A DNA stretch of 64,000 nucleotides, from NCBI GenBank assembly GCA_900660155.1, contig CABFPE010000043.1, positions 991,920 through 1,055,919 of the forward strand, in the 5' to 3' direction. The position numbers and the translations under genes are program-made. Of the stretch, positions 22,178 through 33,189 are shown one piece after another. The notes under the pieces are model-generated. The model worked only from the letters and a program-made list of their open reading frames with translations. It ran no database searches and had not been told where the DNA came from. How positions within the stretch are numbered: position 1 is the first letter of the stretch; every line of letters starts with the position of its first letter. The DNA comes from Hofstenia miamia (taxonomy: Eukaryota; Xenacoelomorpha; Acoela; Hofsteniidae).

Positions 22178-25014
22178 AATGTATATCACCTTTTGGCATG
22201 AAAAAGTTTCTGTTACAATTTTGGATCAAAAGCAGGTGGTATTTTCATATTTAACTATCTATATAATATAACCACTGTCATGAGGCTGGCGGATCTACAT
22301 CTACAAGAAACGGGTTGTGTGCAAAAGTGTAGTATGCCCTGTTGTACATAGTTCTTTTACATTTCTAAAGAGGTGATATACTTAAGCGTCCTTACTCAAA
22401 TGTCAGTTTTTTCAATTAGCACATACCGCCTGGACAACAGCTATATATATATCTAATTTTCCTTAAATTCGGAATTCTCTAGGTTGCGTGTACAAAAACT
22501 ATCTTAGAGCACCATCATATGGAAAATTGTAATTAGAGAAATTCCATCTTTTATATTGGATAGAATTTTCGCATTAGGTTGTTAATTATGGTATTGGTTG
22601 AAATGTCCTAACCCTAACAGATTGAATACGACGGTAGTTCTTTTAAAGAGTATTTCCATGATACTTGGATTTCCATTGTCAATTTTCAAATTCTGCTTTA
22701 CGAATACAGTACTTAATGAGTTGGGAATTTACATGATATCATTGTGTATTACGGTTACAAGATTTTGCATAAAGTAGATATTTTGTTGGAAGTGAAAGTG
22801 TATAAATTATTTAAGTTCAGGAGGTTATTATATTATAGAACTTTCTTGTTGACACTTGAATCTATAGAAATGAGCTTACATATGGAAAGCTTAAATGTGT
22901 GATCATTCGTTTAAAACGAAAAATACCTCCAAATTTATTTACATAGTGTTTGTATCCCGGTAGTGAAACAATAATCCATCTCTAGAGAATACAAAATCTA
23001 AAATAGTGTGTGAAACTCTGATCACCTAACATAGTGTAAAAGTGATTTGGCATAACCCACATTATTATTAAATATTTGCACTGTGACTTGTAAAGCAATG
23101 CTAGAAACATCTAAATGTGCATGATTACTTTTTTCCATTAAGATTGTGCAAATTGTCTTTGTTCTTGAACGAAGGTTAAGCAAAAATTATCAAGCAGATG
23201 GAAAAATTCATCAGAATGTGAAAACCAGATATTTTGAATAGTGCGTTCGCAAAAATGGAATACCATAAAGAAAAACTCTAATGCTATGAATACTTTATCG
23301 CTAAAACTTTTTTGATTTTTCATTCACAAATACGCTAAAATGGTCATTTATCGAAATCAAAGCAAAATCAAATGCAGGCATTTCGAAGAAGTGATTGCAT
23401 GTAAAATCAACTTTTACGGATTTTAAAATAGTTGGCCTTCACAATTCATCTTGCATTATTGATATTGTTGCGCTGATTAAATATTCAATTGATTGCTAAT
23501 CAAAGATTTGGCCACTAGCTATTTACAAATTATATTTTTTCTCATTTTCTGAAATTCCCAAATAATTTCACAGTCAATTTCTTATAATGTTCTGTTAAAA
23601 ACTACTTTAGTTTAGTGATCAAATATCAACAGAAATATGCACACACAAATATGAAATACAAATTTTGTTGTAGTTATGAGTCGATTCAATTGACGTTTGT
23701 AACACTTATTTGGAATTGATGTTAAAATTCCCCATTTTACATTAAGGGTAAAGGAAAGAATCTCATTTTATACAATTTGGGGATAATGAAACATGGATTT
23801 TGCATTTCATATTTAACCCAATATAGAATCATAGATGCAATTGATGTGTTAAACACATTTTCTAGTTTTTGAAGATGTTATTTTACCTAAGGTTTCAACA
23901 ATTACTGCTTTAAATACCCATTTATTTTTGGTAAAGTGCATGAATCGACAAAAATAAATATATAGATGCATATACTTTGCTAAGGTAGAATCTTTTTCAA
24001 AATTGATTAATAAGCTAACACCTGTAATACCTTGAAAAGTACAATTTTATAAATATCGAGTATGAATATACAATATAGTTATATCCCTTAAATAAATATA
24101 TAAATACTATAATCAAATAATGATAAATAAGCTAATGAAATTTTTGCATAAATCATGTATACATTTTGATAATCAAACAACAATTTCGTTTGCAGAATGT
24201 CGTTATTGAACATAATACTTAACATTGTTAGACAAGTTGCTTGTGACAAGATTGAAGATATTTCAATGAATACGATATTTGAGACATTATGGCGATTGTT
24301 GATTGAGCCACTGCATTTTACTACAACTTCTTTAGTTATTGATGTTCTACTCAAAGTTTAAGTAATAATAAAGAGTGATTAAATGAGCAATGCTATCAAT
24401 CACCGGGTCTAATTATGGCGGCACCAACAAGTACGGCAGGTATGGAGAAAATGTGGCCTAATGTTACGACTAGAATATGCGATTCGTAGTACGTTATTAA
24501 TCCCATTTGAAAGCATTCCTCGTCTGACCACATTCTATTATTATTATTATTATTTATATTATTCACTGTAATTAATATAGCTTATTATTAATATTGATTT
24601 AAGAATCTAATAATACAATACACAAAGACAAGCTATATTCTGGAAGGAACGACACTTACTCGAAGCAAACAAGCAGTGCTCTCCTTACTTAATTGTGTGC
24701 CTCATTGCTATGAATCCCAACAAAACGACTGTATTAATTTAATTAATAAAAGAATTTCTAAAATCAACTTGACTCCACAGTCTGATACAATAGAATACTG
24801 AAAATATAATTTCAAAAAACTATAAATTTCAATTCTATAAATTACTTACAAATCGCTTTATATTCTGATGTCTTATTTATACATTAATTGACAAAACCTG
24901 TGAAAAATACATCTGAGTCTAACTAAATAATGAAAGAAATTAAGGAGTCGAAAAAGATTTGAAAAATACAGACTTGAACTATTTTAGCAATATACTCACA
25001 ATAATAAGGGTACT
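22178..25014. other. No gene recognised
   Basis: AT-rich DNA without a protein family, tRNA or element end that I can identify. The only GC-richer stretch, near 24400-24540, has no open frame of note. Confidence 0.5.
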
Positions 25015-25112
25015 GTTAGACTGCGTGATTGGTCAAATGAGATCTATCAAAGGTATCGCACGCCGAATGCTATGGTTAGGCATGTGTGATCTTCCTTGCA
25101 ATGCAGTCTAAC
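25015..25112. repeat. Short inverted-repeat element
   Basis: GTTAGACTGC at 25015 is repeated inverted as GCAGTCTAAC at 25103. The enclosed 78 bases show no other clear pairing. The element type is unknown. Confidence 0.45.
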
Positions 25113-25505
25113 TTTATTGGTGATGCGATTATATAGTTATTCTTGATACCAATCACATACTCTAACCGAAGCCTAAGGTACTATTGTATTCGTTAATGAG
25201 GATTTGTTTATGCACTATGGGATTTTATAACAGAAGCAAATACTATTTTTCGATTACATTTAATTCGCATATGTATAGTTGGGTACATTCATTCCGAAGT
25301 TTTTCTTATGCTGTGCATAATATGTATAGTAGTATGTAGAAGGGCTATTCTAGTCCATGTTTGCTCCACCCTATGGAGTTTATGTTGATTCGGAGATAAC
25401 TTTGAAAAAGTTAAAATATAAAATTTATTTAGTTGATTGTTGACAAAGTAAAACCATAGAGTATAAGTAATAAAAATTATTTACTGAGAAATTTAAAGGA
25501 ACGTA

Positions 25506-26407
25506 CAGAAAACCCTCACCTATTCGCGGGTCCCCATTTGCGAGTTAGACTCTTAACACTAACACATGTGTTGTACAGTAAAGTAATACACTATGGGTCA
25601 CAATGCTTTGCGGTGTTACTGCCCTCCTGTACTTACATTTCTTTTGATAAAAATATTGTTGCAGTACATTATCAAGTACATAATTGCATGCAATATTACT
25701 ACATTATTACTATATTATTAATATATTAATTAGTAAGAGAGTCATTAGAAAGTGTTTGGGAAGCATTTAGTACCGTTTAATAATATTCAAAAAAATACGA
25801 ATACAGATATTGAAACAATATTGTTTCATAATAAAGACATTAAAAATAACATAAAATAGCTTGTTGCTGCTGCATATTCCAAAAATGTAATATTGAAAAA
25901 TTTTTTAATATTTTAGTTCAACTGTTATGTTAAATGAGCAATATTTATATTTCTTATTTTAAATATTTCTGCATATTCGGATATTGTAATTCTTTCTTAA
26001 ATGTTTTATAATATGAAGTAACTGAAATATAAAAAGTTGTTGTAACACTATGCTACACGAACAACCTTTATCACCAATTTTTTTCGCCAACTAAAATCGT
26101 TCGTGTAGCATCCCCTCCCCAACTTTTGTCTAAAACTAATAAAATGACAAAAGTTGTTCGTGTACCATACCAAATCAACAACAAAAGTTGGCGACAAAAC
26201 TTGTTCGTTCGGACGACAGAAATTGGTGACAAAAGTTGGCAACAAAAGTTCTTCGTTCGAAAGACAAAAATCGGTGACAGAAGTTGTTCGTGTAGCATGG
26301 GATATAATCTCATACATAGACGTCTAAAAACTACATTCAATATTCGCTGTTTTCGCTATTCGCGGGGAGTAAGCAACGCAACCCCCGCGAATAGCGAGGG
26401 GATACTG
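25506..26407. mobile_element. pogo/Tigger-like non-autonomous transposon
   Basis: The left end reads CAGAAAACCCTCACCTATTC and the inverted right end reads CAGTATCCCCTCGCTATTCG, each continuing into GCGGG. Both are bounded by TA (25504-25505 and 26408-26409). CAG ends followed by a CCCTC-x-x-TATTCGCGGG block are characteristic of the Tigger branch of Tc1/mariner. The right end also has a perfect 14 bp internal palindrome (TCGCTATTCGCGGG with its complement). No transposase remains. Another short element is nested inside at 26050-26299. Confidence 0.75.
26050..26299. mobile_element. 250 bp MITE with iterated GACAAAAGTTG motif
   Basis: ATGCTACACGAACAAC at the left is repeated inverted at the right, and the likeness continues for over 30 bases. 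The interior is made of diverged repeats of GGTGACAAAAGTTG and GTTGTTCGTGTAGCAT, so several overlapping ORFs on both strands are artefacts of the repeats. It sits inside the Tigger-like element. Confidence 0.65.
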
Positions 26408-26715
26408 TAATCCCTATTGCTGCAATATTAGTTTTATGTATATTTAATCAACCTGATAGAACTTATACATTTTATGATAGCAGATTTTTGTAATTGTTGT
26501 TGGGGTCATTGGATATAATCTCATACATAGACGTCTAAAAACTACATTCAATATTCGCTGTTTTCGCTATTCGCGGGGAGTAAGCAACGCAACCCCCGCG
26601 AATAGCGAGGGGATACTGTAATCCCTATTGCTGCAATATTAGTTTTATGTATATTTAATCAACCTGATAGAACTTATACATTTTATGATAGCAGATTTTT
26701 GTAATTGTTGTTGGG
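26301..26715 (+). repeat. Tandem duplication, 211 bp period
   Basis: Bases 26301-26504 are repeated without visible change at 26512-26715. The unit includes the right terminal repeat of the Tigger-like element and its flank. There is no N between the copies. It is either a recent real duplication or an assembly overlap joined without a gap. Confidence 0.9.
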
Positions 26716-26825
26716 ATTTCTCATTCTGTGAGTTTATTTTGATACGTTATTCACAACTCAAAGTTTACTTATATTTATAGTTTTAGCGTTTTTAGGCTTA
26801 TACAATAACATATTATATAGGGCTT

Positions 26826-27493
26826 CCCAAAGAAATCAAACCGAACTTTAATTTGATATTACACTTAGGCTATTGTTGGTACTTGATTTCTGTAAAAATT
26901 AGCATGTTCGATAACAATATGTCTTTTCACAGTAAAAATTGTGCATGAATAAAATAGATATAATATGGATTTTAGTGGAAGCTACTGAAAGTATATTTAT
27001 TCTAAGATTGAACATTCTTTACTTAATCCTGTTTAAAAAGTGCAATGTTTCGTTTTATTTACAATACCAATGGCACAAATGCATTAAGCATTGTACAGTT
27101 ACAAAAAAATACCGTTAGAAAAGAAACCTACTCAAGTAAATCTACAAATATCTCAAAAGGCAGTCCTCGTGGTGAGTCAAAGCAAAGTTAGGTATACAAC
27201 GGAATGAAAATTATGTTCAAGAAAATGCTTAGAAGTTATGAGCATTTTCACCATTCCATTGGTAAATGATATGCATTTTTTGTATTTCTATAAAAATAAT
27301 TCATTTTGTTATTAAATTTTGTTTCTTTGATATCCCCGGAGCAAATGTACTTCGGTGGTTTCCATAAATAATGGCATTGTTATAATTCTATTCATGCAGA
27401 CCAAATATAATTTTTACTGTGAAAGAAAATACTAGTTTTTACAGAACTCAAATATAAACAATAGCCAAATATCAATTTCAAATAAATGTTGGG
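26826..27493. mobile_element. 668 bp MITE with long inverted repeats
   Basis: The left end begins CCCAAAGAAATC and the inverted right end CCCAACATTTATT. The two arms stay alignable for about 90 bases, sharing GGCTATTGTT, TTCTGTAAAAA and TTTCACAGTAAAAATT in order. The centre is noncoding. The superfamily is unknown and the target duplication is unclear. Confidence 0.7.
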
Positions 27494-28744
27494 AATAAAA
27501 TAGCTTTAAGAAAATCTAAATTTACAAATATTTTTTACTACATATATATATATATATATATATAAATAATATATATATTCTAATTTTTCTTTGGACATAA
27601 TTTGTGTTTAGAAACTCATATCACATAGAAACACAGAATTGTCGGTGAAGCTAATAAAGTTTATTCACACTTTAGATGTTTATGCCCGATGGGGTTTTCC
27701 TCTTTCTTTTGTTTTAGTTAACGCTGTATTCTGGAGTTACTACATGTTAGATGAGAACTCTAGCATTTATATATTTAACAGAGATTGATTTTGCGTGTGC
27801 ATGCATTTATTGTTAATGTGTTTGTGTTGTGTCGCTATGATTGTTAATTTAAAGCTTCTATGTTTTACAATTAGGAAAACAAAAATTGCTTCACATTAAG
27901 TGTATATATAATTTAAGCTTAGTTCTTACTCAATATTTTGCAATACACATCCGAGTCGTTTCCACATTTTACGACGGGCTTTGTGAATAAGAAGGTTCTT
28001 TTCTGTTATTTCCGTTAATCATAATTTTTATATTGTTATTCATAAAGATCCAGCAAGAGCAAACCTAAAAAATTGAAAATTTTTAGAAAACAAACATCAA
28101 TGAGATAATCACTAACTATGAGCCTAGAATAGTTTGTTCAATGTAAGCTGCAAAACAAATTGATAATCTACAAAATAAATTATTTCAAATATACTGTTTT
28201 GCAAGATGTAAAAACTGTGGTCCGCATTTGAGTCCGCAGTTTATTTGTGTTTGCCCAGGCTCTCATGAAGATTTGTTCAACCCGTTCACTCCCACTTTTG
28301 CTAATATAAATACAACTGCAACCGCATGCACTGTTTGAGCATCATTTAAACAAAGTACTTCAAAAATTTTCAAAAGTCAATCATTCTGCATATCAAAATT
28401 CAAGCAAGTCAATATTCTAATTTCTCATCAAATTGCATCGTTTTGAACAGATATAAAAATTCATGGGAAGTGTTATCATGTTGAAGTAAATCAGTGGATC
28501 ATCACCAGATTGAATGGATCTCAACAGTTATTGCATATGAGAATTTTACAAAAAACTTTTGTTCAAAGATATTTTGGTATTAAAAGAATCTCTGAGGCAT
28601 ACCAAAGTGTCATTGTAAGGATTTGTAAAATTAAACAGATAAAATTTTGAATATATTAATAAATCACAATAATTATTTTTAAATAATTAAGGTTAATTGA
28701 CAGTTAATGAAAATATATTTAAATAACCTAATAACGCTATCATT
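27494..28744. other. No gene recognised
   Basis: AT-rich; contains a (TA)n tract at 27542-27564. Nothing coding was supported. Confidence 0.5.
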
Positions 28745-29716
28745 CCTAATGCAAATAAATAAATATAAATAAATAGTCGCTTTATTTCCTGTACATTTAT
28801 ATACAAAAATACCACAAATTTAAATAGGAAAAAAACAAAAATAAAAATAAGCACAGAAACCCAAAATGCTGTACATCGCTAGATCCTTTTTAATATATTT
28901 TGGCAAGTCGCCATTGGTAAAAATGATTTTTGAAAGCGAGTTGTTCTGAGACGGTAAGATCAAAAAGTAGACCGAGTGCCATTAAGTAAGCTTTTAGAGC
29001 TAGTAATTTCAGAGTAAAGATGATGATCAACATTATTAATAACTTTCTCAACAAACTTGATAAACTGATTTTTTAAATAATAATCTACAATTGATGACAT
29101 CTTTTGTTTGGTAAAATTTGACGCTGGTGAAACTTTATTTAAATATGTAAAAGGTTTTCGTAATTTGGTTTTCTGTTTTTCACTTAAAGAAATCCCAAAA
29201 ACTATTAATCCGTACATGCAGTGAGGCAGATGAAAGACTTAAATAGAATAACGTGTCTAGGATAATCAAGATTTTTATACAAGTAAGAAAAAATTTTTAT
29301 CGAATAATTAATCTTTTTGATCATTACATTAACCTGCTCATTACATTTTAAATGATCATCAAAATGCAAACCCAGTTGTTTTGAATTGTTTACCTTTCCT
29401 ATGTTTTTATTCATTATGGTAATAGCTTCATCAGCAATCTCATCCAAACACTCATTTGAACATATTCCTTTAAGAAATAATTCTTCGCAATTTCCAACAT
29501 TAAAAATTAAGTTATGACTTTAACAAAAATCCTCAATTGCAGCATATCAATTTTGTATAAATCAAAATCATTTATACTGTGAATCGCCTTAAAAATTTTA
29601 GTATCATCTGAGTATTTATTCAAATCACAATAATTCGCCTTCATTAAATTATTTATATATGTAAAAAGAGGGCCAATCATATGCCCGCCCTGTGGTATCC
29701 CTTATTATCAATCAAT
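28745..29716 (-). mobile_element. LINE fragment (CR1/jockey type), RT palm and C-terminus
   Basis: Minus-strand readings give the reverse transcriptase motifs 'GIPQGGHMIGPLFTYINNL', 'KYSDDTKIFKAI' (catalytic box, with S-D-D for the usual A-D-D) and then the thumb-like 'KQLGLHFDDHLKCNEQV' and 'FKSFIC', continuing into the post-RT region. The 3' end shows an AATAAA and TTTA-rich repeats near 28750-28790. The copy is 5'-truncated at 29716, where the next element begins, and has several frame changes. Confidence 0.7.
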
Positions 29717-29718
29717 AA

Positions 29719-29790
29719 GGGGCCCTAGTGGCCAAGGGGTAGAAGGCTAGACTGGGACTGCGAGGACTCGGGTTCGAGCCCGACCCTACC
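29719..29790 (+). repeat. tRNA-like head with A- and B-box
   Basis: The stretch contains an A-box-like TGGCCAAGGGGT at 29729 with a D-arm that pairs GGCC/GGCT around AAGGGGTAGAA, and a B-box GGTTCGAGCCC at 29771. A T-like stem TCGGG/CCCGA closes around the B-box, but with a 6-base loop. The outer acceptor stem does not pair, so this is not a functional tRNA gene. It is either a tRNA-derived SINE head or the 5' untranslated promoter of the LINE that starts five bases later. Confidence 0.6.
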
Positions 29791-29794
29791 TTCA

Positions 29795-32700
29795 ATGACA
29801 GTGCAACTAAAAGAAAAGGCCCTCAGTCCCCGGCAGGCCTTAAATGGTCAGAGGGTGCGAAAAATCTCCGGTCAACAATCGGACTTTACAATCGGAAGTT
29901 TGGACTCGAGAAGTAGCAGTATAAGATCCACACAGACCAATCGACAACGGCAAAAATGGACAGATGAACAGGATAGCATTAGAGTTTTACAGAAGAAGCA
30001 GACCAGATGAGAGGGGTTATAGGAAGAGAATGTTGGAAGAATGGAAAAAAGAAGAAACAGGATTAGAAGTTACAGAGCAGAGGCTTGCAGGTCAGGTCAG
30101 AAAGCTGAAACTGGATGAGAATAAGGGAAAAGGAAAAGCTGAACAGACGAAGCAAAAGGAAAATGAAGTGGCAGATATAGTAGTAGTGGTAGAAACAGCA
30201 GAAACCGCAGCTGTAGAAACACAGACATCAATCAAGGAAAGGATGAAGAAAGAAATAGAAGACAGAAGTAGGTTGCCAGTTCCAAGAGGCATTAAGAGAA
30301 GCGAGTTAGCAGTAGAGACAGCAAATGTTAACAAAGTATTAGAAAGGATAGAAGCTAAGACTGTAACAGAGATAGACAGGTAGACAGGTGAGTGTATGCA
30401 GGCGCATGAGAGGTGCCGAAAAATGTAGACATGTACATGAAGAAGAAAAGACGAAGAGAAGATAAGGGAGACAGAAAGCCAGCATGGGAGAGAAGAATTC
30501 AGAATAAAGTGGCAAGGATTAGGCAGCAAATAGGGAAGATCAGGACAAGTAAGGCGGTACAGGACAGGTGCAGAGTAGGTAAGGGGAAGACTATAGAAAC
30601 TGCAAGAGAAGAGCTTAAGTAGAGATTAGTTGCAGAAGCTGAGAAACTGAGAAAATATAGGGCAAGTGTGAAGCCGGCAAGAGACAATATGAAGTTTGAG
30701 ACTGAGGAAGGAAAATTCTACAAAGACCTAGATGCAGGGGAAAAGGCTACAGCTAGAGCAGGCGAGGACGCAGTAAGAATTTGGGAGAATATATGTGGAA
30801 GTGCGGGACCAGAGATAGAGTGAGAAGATACAGAAGGAATTCAGGCAAGAAGAAGAAGTAATCACAACTGCGAAGCTGAAGGAGGCTCAAAAGAAGACGA
30901 AGAACTGAACGGCACCAGGCAGAGATGAGGTACATGGGTATTGGCTGAAGAAGTTCACAAGTGTTCATGACAAACTAGTAGTAGCATTGGAAGAGTGTGT
31001 GGTGAGTGGGTGTCCAGAGTGGATGGTAGTGGAAGGACATTTCTGATACAGAAGGACCCAAAGAAGGGCAGTGAGGCAAGCAACTTCAGGCCAATAACAT
31101 GACTGCCAACAACTTGGAAATTGCTAACTTCTGTGATTTCAAGTAGGCTGGCTTGTTACTTAGAACAGAACAGGTTGATACCAGAGGAGCAGAAGAGATG
31201 TAGGACAAGAACAAGAGGATGCAAAGATCAGTTGTTAATAGACCAGGCAATAGTGGAGAATTGTAGAAGGAAGAAAAACTTAGCAATGGCATGGGTAGAC
31301 TACAGGAAGGCATATGACTGCATATCACATAGATGGGTATTGAGGACGCTAGAGGCTAATGGAGTTTCACGAAAATGTGTTGAGTTTCTAGGAAGAGAGA
31401 TGGGAAAGTGGCAGACTGAGATAGACGGGCACAGGCTGAGATTTAGGCGAGGCATATTCCAGGGAGACAGCTTAGCGCACTACTGTTCGTAGTTAGCTTA
31501 ATCCTTATTACAGAAAAATTAAAGGAGACAAGCATAGGGTATAAGATGGAGAAGAATGGTAGAGCAGTGAGTCACCTATGGTACATGGACGACCTAAAGA
31601 TGTAAGCTAGTTTTAAGAAGATGTTGCAGAAGCAAGTGGAGATATTGGAGAAGGCAAGCAGAGATTCTGGGTTGGAATTTGGATTAGGAAAGTGTGCAGC
31701 AGTGACAATGACTAGAGGCAAGTGTGTGGATGGGGAGGGTTTGAAAACAAGCAGGGGGATAAGATTGAACAAGTCAACGAGGGGTACAAGTCCTTAGGTG
31801 TGATAGAGAAAGATAGAACAGATCATGAGGAAATGAAGACGAGGCTAAGAAAACAATACAAGAGGAGAGTAAGGAAAGTACTACAGAAGTCAGCATTAAA
31901 TGGGCAGAATAGTATAAAGGCAATTAATAAATACATGGGCGATACCAGTATTGAGATATTCGGCAGGAATAGTTAGGTGGAACACGAATGAACTAATGGA
32001 GCTAGACAGGGAAACAAGGAAGATACTAGCAGCAGAGAGAGCAGTCAACTTAAATGGAGATGTAGATAGGCTGTACATGGCAAGGCATAAGGGAGGGAAA
32101 GGACTACTAAGTTTAGAGGAAACTGTAGAAGCAGAAGCACTTTGGCTAAAGGAATATGTAGAAAACCAAACTAAGGGGTCACTACTGGAGGTCACTAAGG
32201 AGTTAAGGAAGATAAGAGCTGACAGTGAAGGAATCAGAGAGACAAACAAGGTATAGGCAGAAGGCAATGCATGGAGAATACTGGAGGAACACAGAAAAGT
32301 GTGACAGAGAAGAGAACAACAAGTGGTTAAGGAAAGCAGGACTTAAAAGAGAAACAGAAGCATTGATAGTGGCAGCACAGGAGCAAGCAATAAGAACAAA
32401 CTGGGTGAAGAAGCATATAGACAGAAGAGTGGAAGTAAGTGATAAGTGTAGACTATGTAAGAAAGAGTGTGAGACAGTAGATCATCTGATAGCAGGATGT
32501 GAGAAGTTGGCACAGAATGAGTATAAGTTCAGGCATGACAAGGTGGNNNNNNNNNNNNNNNNNNNNNNNNNNNNNNNNNNNNNNNNNNNNNNNNNNNNNN
32601 NNNNNNNNNNNNNNNNNNNNNNNNNNNNNNNNNNNNNNNNNNNNNNNNNNNNNNNNNNNNNNNNNNNNNNNNNNNNNNNNNNNNNNNAGACAAGTGGTAT

Positions 32701-33183
32701 GAGCACAAGCCACAGGGCGTCATAGAAAATGAGAAGGTTAAGATACTGTGGGACTTCAACATACAGACACACAAGGTGATAGAAGCACGGAGGCCAGACA
32801 TAGTAGTAGTAGACAAAGAGAAAAGATTGGGAACAGTGATAGACATAGCAGTACCAAAGGACAGAAATGTAGAAGGCAAGGAGAAAGAGAAGATAGACAA
32901 GTACAGAGAGTTGGCAGAGGAAATAGAAAGACTGTGGAAGTTAAGGAAGGTTGAAGTAGTCCCGGTAGTAGTAGGAGCACTAGGAGCAGTGAGTAAGAAG
33001 CATAAGAGATATTTGGAGGAGTTGGGAGTACCAAAGTGGGGAGGAGCAGTAGCCCAGAAGGCAGCATTGTTAGGAACAGGTAGACTCCTGAGAAAAGCTC
33101 TCAGACTCCCTGGGATCTGGTGAGTTCCCCGAGCTGAGAGGGATTCCTGCATGAAGCTGTGAGATGCAAGAATAATAATAAGT
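29795..33183 (+). mobile_element. LINE with restriction-like endonuclease (R4/Dong/R2-like)
   Basis: This single-ORF non-LTR element is recognisable along its length. A Myb-like region ('RSRPDERGYRKRMLEEWKKE') lies near 29985. The reverse transcriptase has 'GCKDQLLIDQAI' near 31217, 'MAWVDYRKAYD' near 31288 (first catalytic Asp) and 'WYMDDLKM' near 31579 (catalytic box). A CCHC finger 'CRLCKKECETVDHLIAGC' lies near 32447. The endonuclease has 'RRPDIVVVDKE' and 'TVIDIAVP' near 32790-32860 (PD-(D/E)XK type), followed by 'VEVVPVVVGALGA'. It ends with (AAT)n, as Dong-like elements that use TAA repeats do. The frame is interrupted many times (at least six changes), and Ns cover 32547-32687. Its GC and codon use differ visibly from the surroundings, suggesting a fairly recent copy. 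Confidence 0.88.
32547..32687. other. Assembly gap, 141 N
   Basis: Run of N inside the LINE, between the CCHC finger and the endonuclease domain. Confidence 1.
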
Positions 33184-33189
33184 AATGTA

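Noticed and set aside
26048-26340. Overlapping ORFs on both strands rich in Val, Arg and Phe
   Set aside because: They come from the internal repeats of the nested MITE and have no independent coding signal.
29719-29790. Functional tRNA gene
   Set aside because: The D-arm and B-box are good, but the acceptor stem does not pair, the T loop has six bases and no anticodon stem forms.
30092-31328. Minus-strand ORFs across the endonuclease-type LINE, up to 145 codons and Ser/Leu-rich
   Set aside because: They are shadows of the purine-rich LINE coding strand. The plus strand carries all recognised motifs.
32529-33152. 207-codon minus-strand ORF
   Set aside because: It spans the N gap and is the complement of the LINE endonuclease domain.
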